Of a DNA stretch of 22,696 nt, positions 6,324 to 13,691 are shown one piece after another. This DNA is from an uncultured Opitutia bacterium (GTDB lineage: Bacteria; Verrucomicrobiota; Verrucomicrobiia; Opitutales; UBA953), in contig CAITUF010000128.1 in the NCBI GenBank assembly GCA_903895475.1, positions 1 through 22,696 of the forward strand. Reading direction: 5' to 3'. Position numbers and translations under genes: made by a program. Under the pieces are notes generated by a model. That model was given only the letters and a program-made list of their open reading frames with translations, was not told where the DNA came from and made no database searches. Numbering within the stretch: position 1 is the first letter of the stretch; each line of letters opens with the position of its first letter.

Positions 6324-8473
6324 GCGCCGCTGAGCCAGGTCTAACCGTCGCTTTGGTCGGTAACCCGAATACGGGGAAGTCGACCTTGTTCAATGCCCTG
6401 ACGGGCCTGCGTCAGCGCGTCGGTAACTACCCTGGCGTCACTGTCGCCCGTAAGTCCGGTCAGTGCGATTGCGGCGATGGCACCAAGGTGGAGCTCATCG
6501 ATCTCCCTGGGCTCTATTCACTTTCGGCCGCATCCCCCGATGAACAGGTCGTCATCGACGCTCTCTCCGGACACCTCGCCGATGACCGTCGACCCGATGC
6601 CGTGGTCGTCGTCATCGATGCGACCAACCTGCTGCGGAATCTCTTCCTCGCCTCGCAACTCTCGGAGTTAAATCTGCCCGTCGTCCTGGTGCTAAACCAA
6701 GCCGATGTCGCGGCCGAGCAAGGCCTGAAGATTAACACCGAACTATTGTCGCGTCGGCTCGGTGGCATCCCCGTTGTTTTGACCTCCGCCTGGAAGGGCG
6801 AGGGGATCTCTGCGGTCCGTCGCGCCATCGGCGAAGCCCTCCGCGCTCGAGTGCGAATGCCAGCGGTGGAATGGCCACCCTTGGTTGAAGAAGCTTTGGC
6901 CGATGTGGCGGCCGGGGTGGCCGCGGACATCGGTCGTGCCCCTGGCCGTGCCGATGTGGAGCGGCTCCTTTTTGATTCCACGACTTCGGTCGGACAACGC
7001 CTAGGCTGGGCGGCACCACGTCGCGACGTCGTCATCCGCGCCGCCCGCGATAAGGTGCGCCGGGCCGGTTATAATCCCTTGGCGGCAGAGCCGCTCATCC
7101 ATTACGAGCGTCTCCGTAAACTGCTCGAGGGCGTCGTCCAAGGCGGCGGTAATCGGACAGGTGGCAGCGCCGCCGTTGACCAAGTCCTCCTCCACCGCGT
7201 CCTCGGGCCAGTTGTTTTTGCAGGCATCATGCTCGGCATGTTCGCCGCGGTTTTCTGGCTAGCGAAATTCCCGATGCAATGGATCTCCGGGGGCGTTGAT
7301 GCGCTCAAGTTGGGCGTCGCGCCGCTTTTGGACGGCATGCCCATGCTGCAGAGTCTCGTTACGGACGGTATGATTGGCGGGGTGGGGGCCTTTCTCGCCT
7401 TCCTGCCGCAGATCCTCATCCTTTTCTTATTCGTCAGTATTTTAGAGGACAGCGGCTATATGGCGCGCGCGGCGTTCATCATGGACCGGTTGTTCAGTTG
7501 GTGCGGGCTCAACGGTAAGAGTTTCGTGCCTTTGCTTTCGGGCTTCGCTTGCGCAATCCCCGGCATCCTCTCCACCCGTACCATCGAAGACCCGAAGGCT
7601 CGCTTGGCCACCGCGTTCGCGGTGCCGTTCATGAGTTGTTCAGCGCGCTTCCCAGTCTACGCGCTGATGTGTGCGGCTTTCATTGGGCCACTCTACGGGC
7701 CGGGCTGGGAATCCGTGGTCATGGTCGGTATGCATTGCGTCGGGCTCCTCTTCGCCGTCCCCACTGCTTTCGTACTGACCCGCTTCGTGCTCAAGGTGAA
7801 GCCACAGCCGTTCGTGCTCGAGCTACCCCGCTACCAGATGCCCAAGCCGCGCGATGTCCTTTGGCGTATGTGGCAGAATGCCGCCGAGTTCGTCTCCCGG
7901 GCCGGCACGGTTATCTTTGCCATCACTATCATTGTCTGGGCGCTCTCCTACTTCCCGCGCGATCCCGCAGTCGAACAGCGCATCCGCGCCACTGCCGTCG
8001 GCGTAGCGCCCGCGGTCGTCGATGCCCAAGTCCAGTCCGCCTATGTCGAGCAGTCCTGGATGGGCCGTTTCGGTAAAAGCGTCCAACCCATCTTCGATCC
8101 CTGCGGCTTCGACTGGAAAATCACCGTCGGCGTGCTGGCGAGCTTCCCCGCCCGCGAGGTCATCGTCTCGACGCTGGGCGTCACCTATTCCGTGGGCGAA
8201 GGCGCCGAGGCGGATAGCAAGCACTTGCAGCAGGTGATGCGCGACGCGAAGTGGACCGAGGGTCCGCGAGTGGGCACACCGATTTTTTCCCTGGCCGCCA
8301 TCCTCGCCCTCATGGTGTTCTTCGCGCTTTGTTCGCAGTGCGGACCGACCGTCGCAACACTCGCCCAGGAAACGGGCGGATGGAAGTGGGCGGCGATTTC
8401 TTTTGTCTACATGACCGCCCTCGCCTGGCTCATGGCTGTGGCGGTCTACCAAGGCGTTAGCCGACTCGCATGA
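6320..8473 (+). CDS. feoB: FeoB, ferrous iron transporter with G-protein domain
   Basis: 717 residues. FeoB takes up Fe2+ across the inner membrane under low oxygen or acid conditions. The N-terminal G-domain has G1 GNPNTGKST (14-22), switch I Thr41 in YPGVTV, G3 DLPG (61-64) and G4 NQAD (126-129). A GDI-like helical segment follows to about 265. The membrane core then has the two gate halves, with the family segment NGKSFVPLLSGF followed by CAIPGI and a PFMSCSARFPVY segment. The C-terminal end contains FFALCSQCGPT. The start is ATG 6320, overlapping the feoA stop; the short in-frame extension upstream lies inside feoA. Its own stop overlaps the start of the Cys-rich protein. NQAD instead of the common NMxD is a mild variation. 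Confidence 0.96.
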   Translation: MSAAEPGLTVALVGNPNTGKSTLFNALTGLRQRVGNYPGVTVARKSGQCDCGDGTKVELIDLPGLYSLSAASPDEQVVIDALSGHLADDRRPDAVVVVIDATNLLRNLFLASQLSELNLPVVLVLNQADVAAEQGLKINTELLSRRLGGIPVVLTSAWKGEGISAVRRAIGEALRARVRMPAVEWPPLVEEALADVAAGVAADIGRAPGRADVERLLFDSTTSVGQRLGWAAPRRDVVIRAARDKVRRAGYNPLAAEPLIHYERLRKLLEGVVQGGGNRTGGSAAVDQVLLHRVLGPVVFAGIMLGMFAAVFWLAKFPMQWISGGVDALKLGVAPLLDGMPMLQSLVTDGMIGGVGAFLAFLPQILILFLFVSILEDSGYMARAAFIMDRLFSWCGLNGKSFVPLLSGFACAIPGILSTRTIEDPKARLATAFAVPFMSCSARFPVYALMCAAFIGPLYGPGWESVVMVGMHCVGLLFAVPTAFVLTRFVLKVKPQPFVLELPRYQMPKPRDVLWRMWQNAAEFVSRAGTVIFAITIIVWALSYFPRDPAVEQRIRATAVGVAPAVVDAQVQSAYVEQSWMGRFGKSVQPIFDPCGFDWKITVGVLASFPAREVIVSTLGVTYSVGEGAEADSKHLQQVMRDAKWTEGPRVGTPIFSLAAILALMVFFALCSQCGPTVATLAQETGGWKWAAISFVYMTALAWLMAVAVYQGVSRLA

Positions 8474-8619
8474 ACCTCGAAACCGTCCTCATCGGTGCAA
8501 TCGTCGGCGCGGCCGCTGGCTGGCTCGTGCGTCGCTGGCTGGCCGCCGCTCGTCGCCGCAAAGCAGGCGGCTGCGCCGGTGACTGCGGCTGCGCGGCGAA
8601 GATTCAGCCGAAGAAGTGA
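8470..8619 (+). CDS. FeoB-associated Cys-rich membrane protein (49 residues)
   Basis: A 49-residue frame from ATG 8470, overlapping the feoB stop as ATGA, to TGA 8617-8619. Residues 4-22 form one hydrophobic helix, followed by an Arg-rich stretch (RRWLAAARRRK), then a short cysteine cluster GGCAGDCGC and a Lys-rich tail. This matches the layout of the small FeoB-associated Cys-rich proteins found after feoB in many bacteria. Their role is not settled; redox or iron handling next to FeoB is usually supposed. The cytoplasmic side for the cysteines follows from the Arg/Lys after the helix (positive-inside rule). It is the last gene of the feo operon. Confidence 0.85.
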   Translation: MNLETVLIGAIVGAAAGWLVRRWLAAARRRKAGGCAGDCGCAAKIQPKK

Positions 8620-8634
8620 GGGAGAAGCCAGGGA

Positions 8635-8755
8635 GAGTACGGAGTACAGAGTACAGAGTACGGATTACCGAGTACAGAGAGGCAGGTGAACGAGGATTCA
8701 GCGACCCTTGTCCCCTATTCCGTACTCCGTACTCTGTAATCCGCACGCTGCACTC
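8635..8755. repeat. Heptamer-repeat element 1: two opposed GAGTACR arrays
   Basis: 8635-8676 holds six consecutive 7-base units: GAGTACG, GAGTACA, GAGTACA, GAGTACG, GATTACC, GAGTACA. 8714-8755 holds six units in the opposite orientation (CCTATTC, CGTACTC, CGTACTC, TGTAATC, CGCACGC, TGCACTC). The two halves are complementary enough to form a long imperfect hairpin with a loop at about 8677-8713. It starts 15 bases after the last feo gene and lies between convergent operons. Element 2 at the window end uses the same units. Confidence 0.85.
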
Positions 8756-8801
8756 TGCCTTCCGGTCTCCGTTCCCCCTCGGGTTCTGCTTCCTGGCAAA
8801 A

Positions 8802-8850
8802 CACTTTTTGCGCTTTTGCACGCGGCTTAGCCGCAGTTGCACCTTTGCAC
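8802..8850. repeat. TGCAAAAG/TGCAAAGG motif cluster beside element 1, with small hairpin
   Basis: Contains CACTTTTTGCG (8802-8812), CTTTTGCAC (8813-8821), a 5-bp hairpin GCGGC-TTA-GCCGC (8822-8834) and GCACCTTTGCAC (8839-8850). The reverse complements, GTGCAAAAG and GTGCAAAGG, recur at 22527-22553 and 22688-22696 beside the second heptamer element. The two motifs therefore appear to travel together. Confidence 0.7.
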
Positions 8851-8865
8851 GGCAACCAGCCTTTC

Positions 8866-9891
8866 TCAAACCGGCTGCTGCTGACTGAGGCAATGCAGGG
8901 CGCCGCCCTCGATGAGGAATAAGCGGCAGTCGAGGCCCACGATTTTTCGCCCCGGGAAGCAGTCGGCGATAATCCCGAGCGCTAGCTTATCGGAGTCTTG
9001 TCCATACAGCGGCACTAACACGCCATCGTTGACGATCAGGAAGTTCGCGTGGCTCGGTGGGAGGTCGCGACCAGCCAAGCGGATCGGCTCGGGCATCGGC
9101 AGTTCGATCACGTCGAGGCGCTGTTGGCGTGGGCGCATCTCGCGCAGGCGCTTCAGGTTTTCCTGCAGCGGCGCGTAGTTCGGCGAAGCCTTGTTGGCTT
9201 CGGCGACCGCCAGGATGGTGCGCGGGCCGATGAAGCGCGCGAGGTTATCGATGTGCCCGTCGGTGTCATCGTTGGCAAGGCCTTCGCCAATCCAGAGGAG
9301 TTCGTCGATGGCGAGTCCGTCGTGGATGGCAGCATGGAACGCCGCATCATCTCGGCCTTCGGCCCGGTTCGGGTTGTTCTGGACGGCTTCGGTCGTGAGC
9401 AGGAGGCCATCACCGGAGACTTCAATGCCGCCGCCTTCGAGTTCAAAGGGATAGCTGAATTTCTTCAGGCCGAGACGCGCCGCAATCTTGCCCGGCACTT
9501 GGTTGTCGAGCGAGGCCTCGAACTTCCCGCCCCAGCCGTGGAATTCCCAGTCCGTCAGGGCGAGTTCCTTGGTGGCATCGTTCTTGACGAAGATCGGGCC
9601 GTGGTCGCGGCACCACACGTCGTCCGTAGCGATGTCCGTTAATTCAATGACCGAGAGGTCGGCCTTCGCTTCCTTGAGCGCGTGTTCGGCTTCAGCGCGC
9701 AGTTTGCCCGCGGCGTTGATTTTCACTGGCTGAAATTCGGCGATAGTCGCAGCGAACTCCGCGAACTTCGCGGGGATGAGATCGTAGTGGCCCGGCCATA
9801 ACGCGGTGTTCGACGGCCACGACAGCCACGTGGCGGACTGGGGTTCCCATTCCGCAGGCATGCGGAAACCAAGGGAGCGAGGCGTGGACAT
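8866..9891 (-). CDS. aguA: Agmatine deiminase
   Basis: 341 residues. It hydrolyses agmatine to N-carbamoylputrescine and ammonia in the cytosol, part of the arginine-decarboxylase route to putrescine. The pentein-fold motifs are present in order: WCRDHGP (93-99), ELEGGGIEVSGDG, NDDTDGHID and the C-terminal GGALHC with nucleophile Cys334. Length and the N-terminal RMPAEWEPQSATWLSWP match the family. It is the last gene of hisG-aguB-aguA: its ATG (9891) is 8 nt after the aguB stop, and no Shine-Dalgarno is seen. Having aguA and aguB together makes a complete two-step module. Peptidyl-arginine deiminase-like annotation is the same family. Confidence 0.93.
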   Translation of the reverse strand: MSTPRSLGFRMPAEWEPQSATWLSWPSNTALWPGHYDLIPAKFAEFAATIAEFQPVKINAAGKLRAEAEHALKEAKADLSVIELTDIATDDVWCRDHGPIFVKNDATKELALTDWEFHGWGGKFEASLDNQVPGKIAARLGLKKFSYPFELEGGGIEVSGDGLLLTTEAVQNNPNRAEGRDDAAFHAAIHDGLAIDELLWIGEGLANDDTDGHIDNLARFIGPRTILAVAEANKASPNYAPLQENLKRLREMRPRQQRLDVIELPMPEPIRLAGRDLPPSHANFLIVNDGVLVPLYGQDSDKLALGIIADCFPGRKIVGLDCRLFLIEGGALHCLSQQQPV

Positions 9892-9899
9892 GCGAAGGG

Positions 9900-10769
9900 T
9901 CAGTCGCGCAGGCGGCGCGTTAGGTCGCCGTAAGCGTCGATGCGGCGGTCGCGGAAGAAGGGCCAGATGCGGCGGAATTCCCGCTGCTTGACGAGGTCAC
10001 AATCGGCGAGGAGGACTTCTTCTTGGTCGCTCGAAGCGCGGGCGACGATCTCGCCGTAGGGGTCCGAGACGAAACTCTGCCCCCAGAATTGGGTGCGTCC
10101 TTCGGTGCCGACGCGGTTAGTGGCGGCGATGTAACAGCCGTTAGCCACGCCATGGCCGCGCTGGACGGTTTCCCAGGCATTATGCTGGGCACGACCAAAG
10201 GCGGCTTTTTCTTCGGGCAGCCAACCGATGGCGGTCGGGTAAAAGAGGATATCGGCACCTGCGAGCGCCGTGAGGCGCGCGGCTTCGGGATACCATTGGT
10301 CCCAGCAGATGAGCACGCCGAGGTTACCGTGGGCCGTCTTCCAGCTACGGAAGCCGAGGTCACCCGGCGTGAAGTAAAACTTTTCCTCGAAGCCCGGATC
10401 CTGCGGAATGTGCATCTTCCGATACTTACCGAGCACCGTGCCGTCGGCGTCGATGACGGCCGCCGTATTATGGTAGACCTCGCTGCCGCGTGCTTCGAAC
10501 AGCGGGGCGACGATGACCACCCCGAGGCGCTGCGCGACCTTTGCGAGCTCGGTCACCGACGGGCCTGTCTCAATGGGTTCGGCGAGGTCGAAGTTCCGCG
10601 GGTCCTGGGTGATGCAGAAATACTTCGTCGTGAACATCTCCTGCAGGCCGATAACTTTCGCCCCCTTGGCCGCGGCTTCTTCAATGCGTGGGATGGTCTT
10701 CCGGACATTCGCCGCCGGCGTGTCTTCGGCGGTGAGTTGGATCAGACCGACGCGGACGGAGTCAGCCAT
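9900..10769 (-). CDS. aguB: N-carbamoylputrescine amidase (nitrilase superfamily)
   Basis: 289 residues. It cleaves N-carbamoylputrescine to putrescine, CO2 and ammonia. The nitrilase Glu-Lys-Cys triad is visible as E44 (LQEMF), K118 (KYRKMHIP) and C155 (LICWDQWYPE). The FYFTPGDLGF segment and the C-terminal WPFFRDRRIDAYGDLTRR are what I expect of the plant/bacterial carbamoylputrescine amidase branch. It stands directly upstream of aguA, and its start (10769) is 6 nt after the hisG stop, so it is in the same transcript. The sequence before the ATG (actaaattgcc) has no Shine-Dalgarno. The neighbouring aguA makes the substrate assignment fairly safe. Confidence 0.93.
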   Translation of the reverse strand: MADSVRVGLIQLTAEDTPAANVRKTIPRIEEAAAKGAKVIGLQEMFTTKYFCITQDPRNFDLAEPIETGPSVTELAKVAQRLGVVIVAPLFEARGSEVYHNTAAVIDADGTVLGKYRKMHIPQDPGFEEKFYFTPGDLGFRSWKTAHGNLGVLICWDQWYPEAARLTALAGADILFYPTAIGWLPEEKAAFGRAQHNAWETVQRGHGVANGCYIAATNRVGTEGRTQFWGQSFVSDPYGEIVARASSDQEEVLLADCDLVKQREFRRIWPFFRDRRIDAYGDLTRRLRD

Positions 10770-10775
10770 GGCAAT

Positions 10776-11660
10776 TTAGTAGACGAGCTTGTTAATCGGA
10801 TACTCCACGATGCCTTCGGCCCCGGCAGCCTTGAGGGTCGGGATGAACTCACGCGCTTGGCGGGTATCGATGATCGTTTCGACCGCAATCCACTCAGGGT
10901 TGCTGAGCGGCGAGATCGTCGGGTTGCGCAAAGCGGGCAGGGCGGCGGCGACTTGCGCGAGCTTCGCCTTCGGGAGGTTGAACTTGAGGCCGACCATGTG
11001 TTGGGCGGCGAGAGCACCTTGCAGCATCAGCACGATTTGCTCGATCTTCGCGCGCTTGGCGGGGTTGGCCCAGGCCGCTTTATTAGCGATGAGGACCGTC
11101 GTCGTTTCCATGAGTTGGGCGACGATGCGCAGCTTGTTGGCCTTGATCGAAGAGCCCGTCTCGGTGATGTCGACAATCGCATCCGCGAGCTCGGGGACCT
11201 TCACCTCGGTGGCGCCCCAGGAGAATTCGACCTCACACTCGATTCCTTGCGCCTTGAACCAGCGGCGGGTCGTCTCGACGAGTTCGGTGGCGACGCGCTT
11301 GCCTGCGAGGTCCTTGGCGGTCTGGACGGGCGAGGCTTCTGGTACACAAAGAACCCAGCGCGACTTTTGGGCGGAGGCGCGGCTATAGATGAGCTCGCAC
11401 ACTTGGACGACGTCGGCGGCGTTTTCCTGGACCCAGTCCTGGCCGGTCAGGCCGCAGTCAAAGAAGCCGTGTTCAACATAGCGGGCGACCTCCTGGGCGC
11501 GGATGAAGCGGCCGTCGAGGGAGGGGTCGTCAAAAGAGGGGCGGTAAGACCGGCTGCTCTTGGCCACCGGGAAGCCGGCACGGGCGAAAAGCTGGAGGGT
11601 GGCCTCCTCAAGGCTCCCTTTGGGCATCCCAATCATCAATTTAAGGGCTTCCTGACTCAT
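10776..11660 (-). CDS. hisG: ATP phosphoribosyltransferase, long (self-regulated) form
   Basis: 294 residues from ATG 11660. HisG joins ATP and PRPP in the first step of histidine synthesis. The N-terminal MIGMPKGSLEEATLQLFARAGF, the GLTGQDWVQE segment and the PRPP loop region DAIVDITETGSSIKANKLRIV are present. The last ~75 residues form the ACT-like C-terminal domain of the long form, which binds histidine for feedback inhibition, so no HisZ is needed. The start at 11660 was chosen because the family begins at this MSQEALKLMIG. The frame is open further upstream (an ATG at 11702), but that extension is not family-like. AAAGG 5 nt before the ATG may be incidental. No other his gene is in view; it heads the transcript with aguB and aguA. 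Confidence 0.94.
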   Translation of the reverse strand: MSQEALKLMIGMPKGSLEEATLQLFARAGFPVAKSSRSYRPSFDDPSLDGRFIRAQEVARYVEHGFFDCGLTGQDWVQENAADVVQVCELIYSRASAQKSRWVLCVPEASPVQTAKDLAGKRVATELVETTRRWFKAQGIECEVEFSWGATEVKVPELADAIVDITETGSSIKANKLRIVAQLMETTTVLIANKAAWANPAKRAKIEQIVLMLQGALAAQHMVGLKFNLPKAKLAQVAAALPALRNPTISPLSNPEWIAVETIIDTRQAREFIPTLKAAGAEGIVEYPINKLVY

Positions 11661-11759
11661 TAGGCCTTTGAGGAAGCCCACGGACTGCCCCTCCGCAAGC
11701 ATTAAGGGGTTGACTCGTTTGGTCGCCGAAATGACCCTTCGCGAACTCCCCCTACTGTC

Positions 11760-12233
11760 ATGCAGCGCTCTCTGCTTATCCTCTCCGCTTCCGTCCTGCT
11801 CGTTGCCTGTGAAGGCTCCAAGAGCCCTTGGTCTACCTCTACGCAAGCCACTTCCGGCGTGAGCGATGTCAACGGTAAGCCTGTCGAGGCCGCTGCTCCT
11901 GGCGTTAAGTTCTCCTGGGACAAAGATGCCCCCGCAGAAGCCCCTAAGGCTGTGGTGGCCGCTGCCCTCGAAGCCCCTAAGGACGCCAATAAGGCCCGCG
12001 TGCTCGAAGTCCGCGAAGGCTCTGGCCTCATTTCCCTCCTCCGCTCCGACAAGCCCGACGTCAAGGCCCGCCTCCAGCTGGTTAAAGACGGCAAGGCCCT
12101 CCTCGTCGAAGTCGTGAAGGTCAGCGATAATAACGAGATCATCGCCAACATCATCCCTAATCAGGAAAAGGCGCCTAAACTGGCCGCTGGTGATGAAGTG
12201 GCTTGTGGCGTCCTTGCAGCCGCTGCCCAGTAA
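11760..12233 (+). CDS. Small predicted lipoprotein
   Basis: 157 residues. A short signal peptide ends in the lipobox LVAC, with Cys17 as the lipidated residue and Glu at +2, which suggests outer-membrane sorting if Lol rules hold. An Ala/Pro-rich linker (about 18-75) leads to a compact C-terminal part (about 78-155) with VLEVREGSGLISLLR, VKARLQLVKDGKALLVEVVKV and AGDEVACGVL strands. This part looks like a small beta-barrel of unknown family, possibly sensing or surface-binding, but I do not recognise it. One extra Cys lies near the end. It is monocistronic, divergent from hisG and followed by a clear terminator. Confidence 0.8.
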   Translation: MQRSLLILSASVLLVACEGSKSPWSTSTQATSGVSDVNGKPVEAAAPGVKFSWDKDAPAEAPKAVVAAALEAPKDANKARVLEVREGSGLISLLRSDKPDVKARLQLVKDGKALLVEVVKVSDNNEIIANIIPNQEKAPKLAAGDEVACGVLAAAAQ

Positions 12234-12265
12234 TTAGCCGGGGCGAGACAGCCCCGTGACAGAAG

Positions 12266-12301
12266 GACCCGCCCGCCCACGCCGGCGGGTCTTTTGTTTT
12301 T
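12266..12301 (+). terminator. Intrinsic terminator after the lipoprotein gene
   Basis: An 8-bp GC-rich stem (GACCCGCC at 12266-12273 with GGCGGGTC at 12284-12291) with a 10-nt loop is followed by TTTTGTTTTT. A smaller GGGGC/GCCCC hairpin precedes it at about 12240-12255. It separates the lipoprotein gene from the AsmA-like/grpE/dnaJ group. Confidence 0.9.
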
Positions 12302-12349
12302 ACGCCACCCCTCCAAAATAGGTTAAAACAGGGTTTTTCGGCTCTGCCG

Positions 12350-12378
12350 TTGACCCTTCAAGATGGCACACCTATTGC
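12350..12378 (+). promoter_or_regulatory. Candidate promoter before the AsmA-like gene and grpE-dnaJ
   Basis: TTGACC (12350-12355), a 17-nt spacer and TATTGC (12373-12378). The predicted initiation near 12385 leaves a leader of about 14 nt to the ATG at 12399 and supports that start over the ATG at 12363. No CIRCE-type inverted repeat was seen here. Confidence 0.35.
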
Positions 12379-12398
12379 TGATTTTCCGTATTCCACCC

Positions 12399-13169
12399 AT
12401 GCCTAGTGCCCGTTCCACCGCCCGCCCTGGGAATGTTTCCCGCCGGGTCCTCAGTCTCTTGGGCGGGGTCATCCTTTTCATTGTCTTGGCGGCTGCCTTG
12501 TCGGTCTGGTCGGTGGGCCGCTTTGCCCCCAGGCTCCTTGATTCGACGTTGTCGTCCAAGTCGGGCGCCCACCTGGCCGTCGAAAATAACGACACCAATT
12601 TATTCGTCGGCCGGGTTAACTTTACCGACTTTACGGTCACTAATCCTAGCCGTTGGACCGACGCTCGCTTCCTTAAGGGCAAGCGGCTGCAGCTCGACCT
12701 CGATTCAGCCACGTTCATCGGCGATGGCCGTCGGGTCGTGCACTTACTCGAACTCGATATCGATGAGCTCACGCTGGTCGGTAAGGAGGACTACCTGAAG
12801 GACAACAACGCCCAGGATATTTTCCGAGGGCTTAAATCCGCGGACACTCCGCCTCCTCCCGCCGGCCAACCAGTCGTCGATGTACCGCGCACCCCGTTCT
12901 TAATCGAGAAACTCCGCCTCCGCATTGGTCATATCACGGTCATCGCCGCCGACGGCACGCCGCAACGGCGCGTGGTCATCGACCGCCAGTTCGACTTGGT
13001 CTTCGAGGCCCAGAATATCACGGATGTGAACCTCGAGGAGACCCTCACAGGCCCCCTCGGCAAACAGGTAGTCGCCCAGACGCCTGCCACCACGGCTGGG
13101 CTGCTATTTGACCTGACGAAGGATAAGATTCGCACGTCCATCACCGAAAAACTTTTAAACGAAAAATAA
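12399..13169 (+). CDS. AsmA/DUF748-like single-pass membrane protein
   Basis: 256 residues from ATG 12399. One N-terminal hydrophobic helix (about 18-40) is followed by a beta-rich extracytoplasmic domain. The arrangement (helix, then LLDSTLSSKSGAHLAVENNDTNLFVGRVNFTDFTVTNP, a LDLDSATFIGDGRRVVHLLELDIDEL strand region, and a paired IEKLRLRIGHITV) is the repeating edge-strand pattern of AsmA-type proteins. Those work in outer-membrane lipid or protein transport, but this is a short, divergent member and the assignment is only structural. The TPPPPAGQP linker splits the two halves. A longer start at 12363 adds 12 residues overlapping the candidate promoter. Four bases separate its stop from the grpE ATG. 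Confidence 0.6.
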   Translation: MPSARSTARPGNVSRRVLSLLGGVILFIVLAAALSVWSVGRFAPRLLDSTLSSKSGAHLAVENNDTNLFVGRVNFTDFTVTNPSRWTDARFLKGKRLQLDLDSATFIGDGRRVVHLLELDIDELTLVGKEDYLKDNNAQDIFRGLKSADTPPPPAGQPVVDVPRTPFLIEKLRLRIGHITVIAADGTPQRRVVIDRQFDLVFEAQNITDVNLEETLTGPLGKQVVAQTPATTAGLLFDLTKDKIRTSITEKLLNEK

Positions 13170-13173
13170 TTCT

Positions 13174-13680
13174 ATGACCGACACCCCTGCCCCTGAGCCC
13201 GTGCCGCCCGACACCACGACCCGCCTCGCCGAATTGGAAGGCGAAGTGGCCCGCCTCCGCGATACGGTTCTCCGTAGCCAAGCCGATCAACAGAATCAGC
13301 AGCGCCGCCACCAGCGCGACCGCGAGGAGCTGCGTAAGTTCGCCTCCGCTGGCCTGCTCGAAGAGCTCTTACCTAGCCTCGATGCGCTCGCCCTCGGGCT
13401 CGCCTCCGCCCAGGGCCAAACCGAAGGCCGCGCGGTCGCCGAAGGCTTCCGCATGGCGGTCAACCAACTGCGGAACACCTTGGCCCAGCAGGGCCTCGCC
13501 GAACTCAACCCCCTGGGCCAGCCCTTCAATCCCTCGCACCATGAGGCGGTTTCGCAAGAGGCGAGCGACACCGTGCCCGAGGGTTCCGTGACCCGCGTGG
13601 CCCGTCCGGGTTGGTCGTTGCATGAACGCGTCCTCCGCCCCGCTGCCGTCTTCGTCTCCACCGGCCCCGCGAACAAGTAA
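13174..13680 (+). CDS. grpE: GrpE, nucleotide exchange factor of DnaK
   Basis: 168 residues, slightly short for GrpE. It opens the DnaK nucleotide site to release ADP during chaperone cycling. After an acidic, Pro-rich N-terminus, a long coiled coil (about 17-55) contains LAELEGEVARLRDTVLRSQAD and the NxxRR-like QQRRHQRDREELRKFA. The helix bundle LLEELLPSLDALALGLA follows, then the C-terminal beta domain with FNPSHHEAVSQ and the VTRVARPGWSLHERVLRPAAVFVS end, all family features. It lies four bases after the AsmA-like gene and 11 bases before dnaJ. dnaK and hrcA are not in the window. Confidence 0.92.
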   Translation: MTDTPAPEPVPPDTTTRLAELEGEVARLRDTVLRSQADQQNQQRRHQRDREELRKFASAGLLEELLPSLDALALGLASAQGQTEGRAVAEGFRMAVNQLRNTLAQQGLAELNPLGQPFNPSHHEAVSQEASDTVPEGSVTRVARPGWSLHERVLRPAAVFVSTGPANK

Positions 13681-13691
13681 TTCCTCCGGCG

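Noticed and set aside
8635..8755. CRISPR array
   Set aside because: The repeat unit is 7 bases with no spacers, units vary, and no cas gene is near.
9049..9642. A 197-codon frame on the + strand opposite aguA
   Set aside because: aguA has all deiminase motifs in order; the opposite frame lacks any.
10023..11663. A 546-codon open frame on the + strand opposite aguB and hisG
   Set aside because: The minus-strand genes have full catalytic motifs. This frame shows no family-like segments and arises from codon bias of the GC-rich genes.
12302..12398. CIRCE operator for HrcA before the grpE-dnaJ transcript
   Set aside because: No TTAGCACTC-N9-GAGTGCTAA-like inverted repeat was found.
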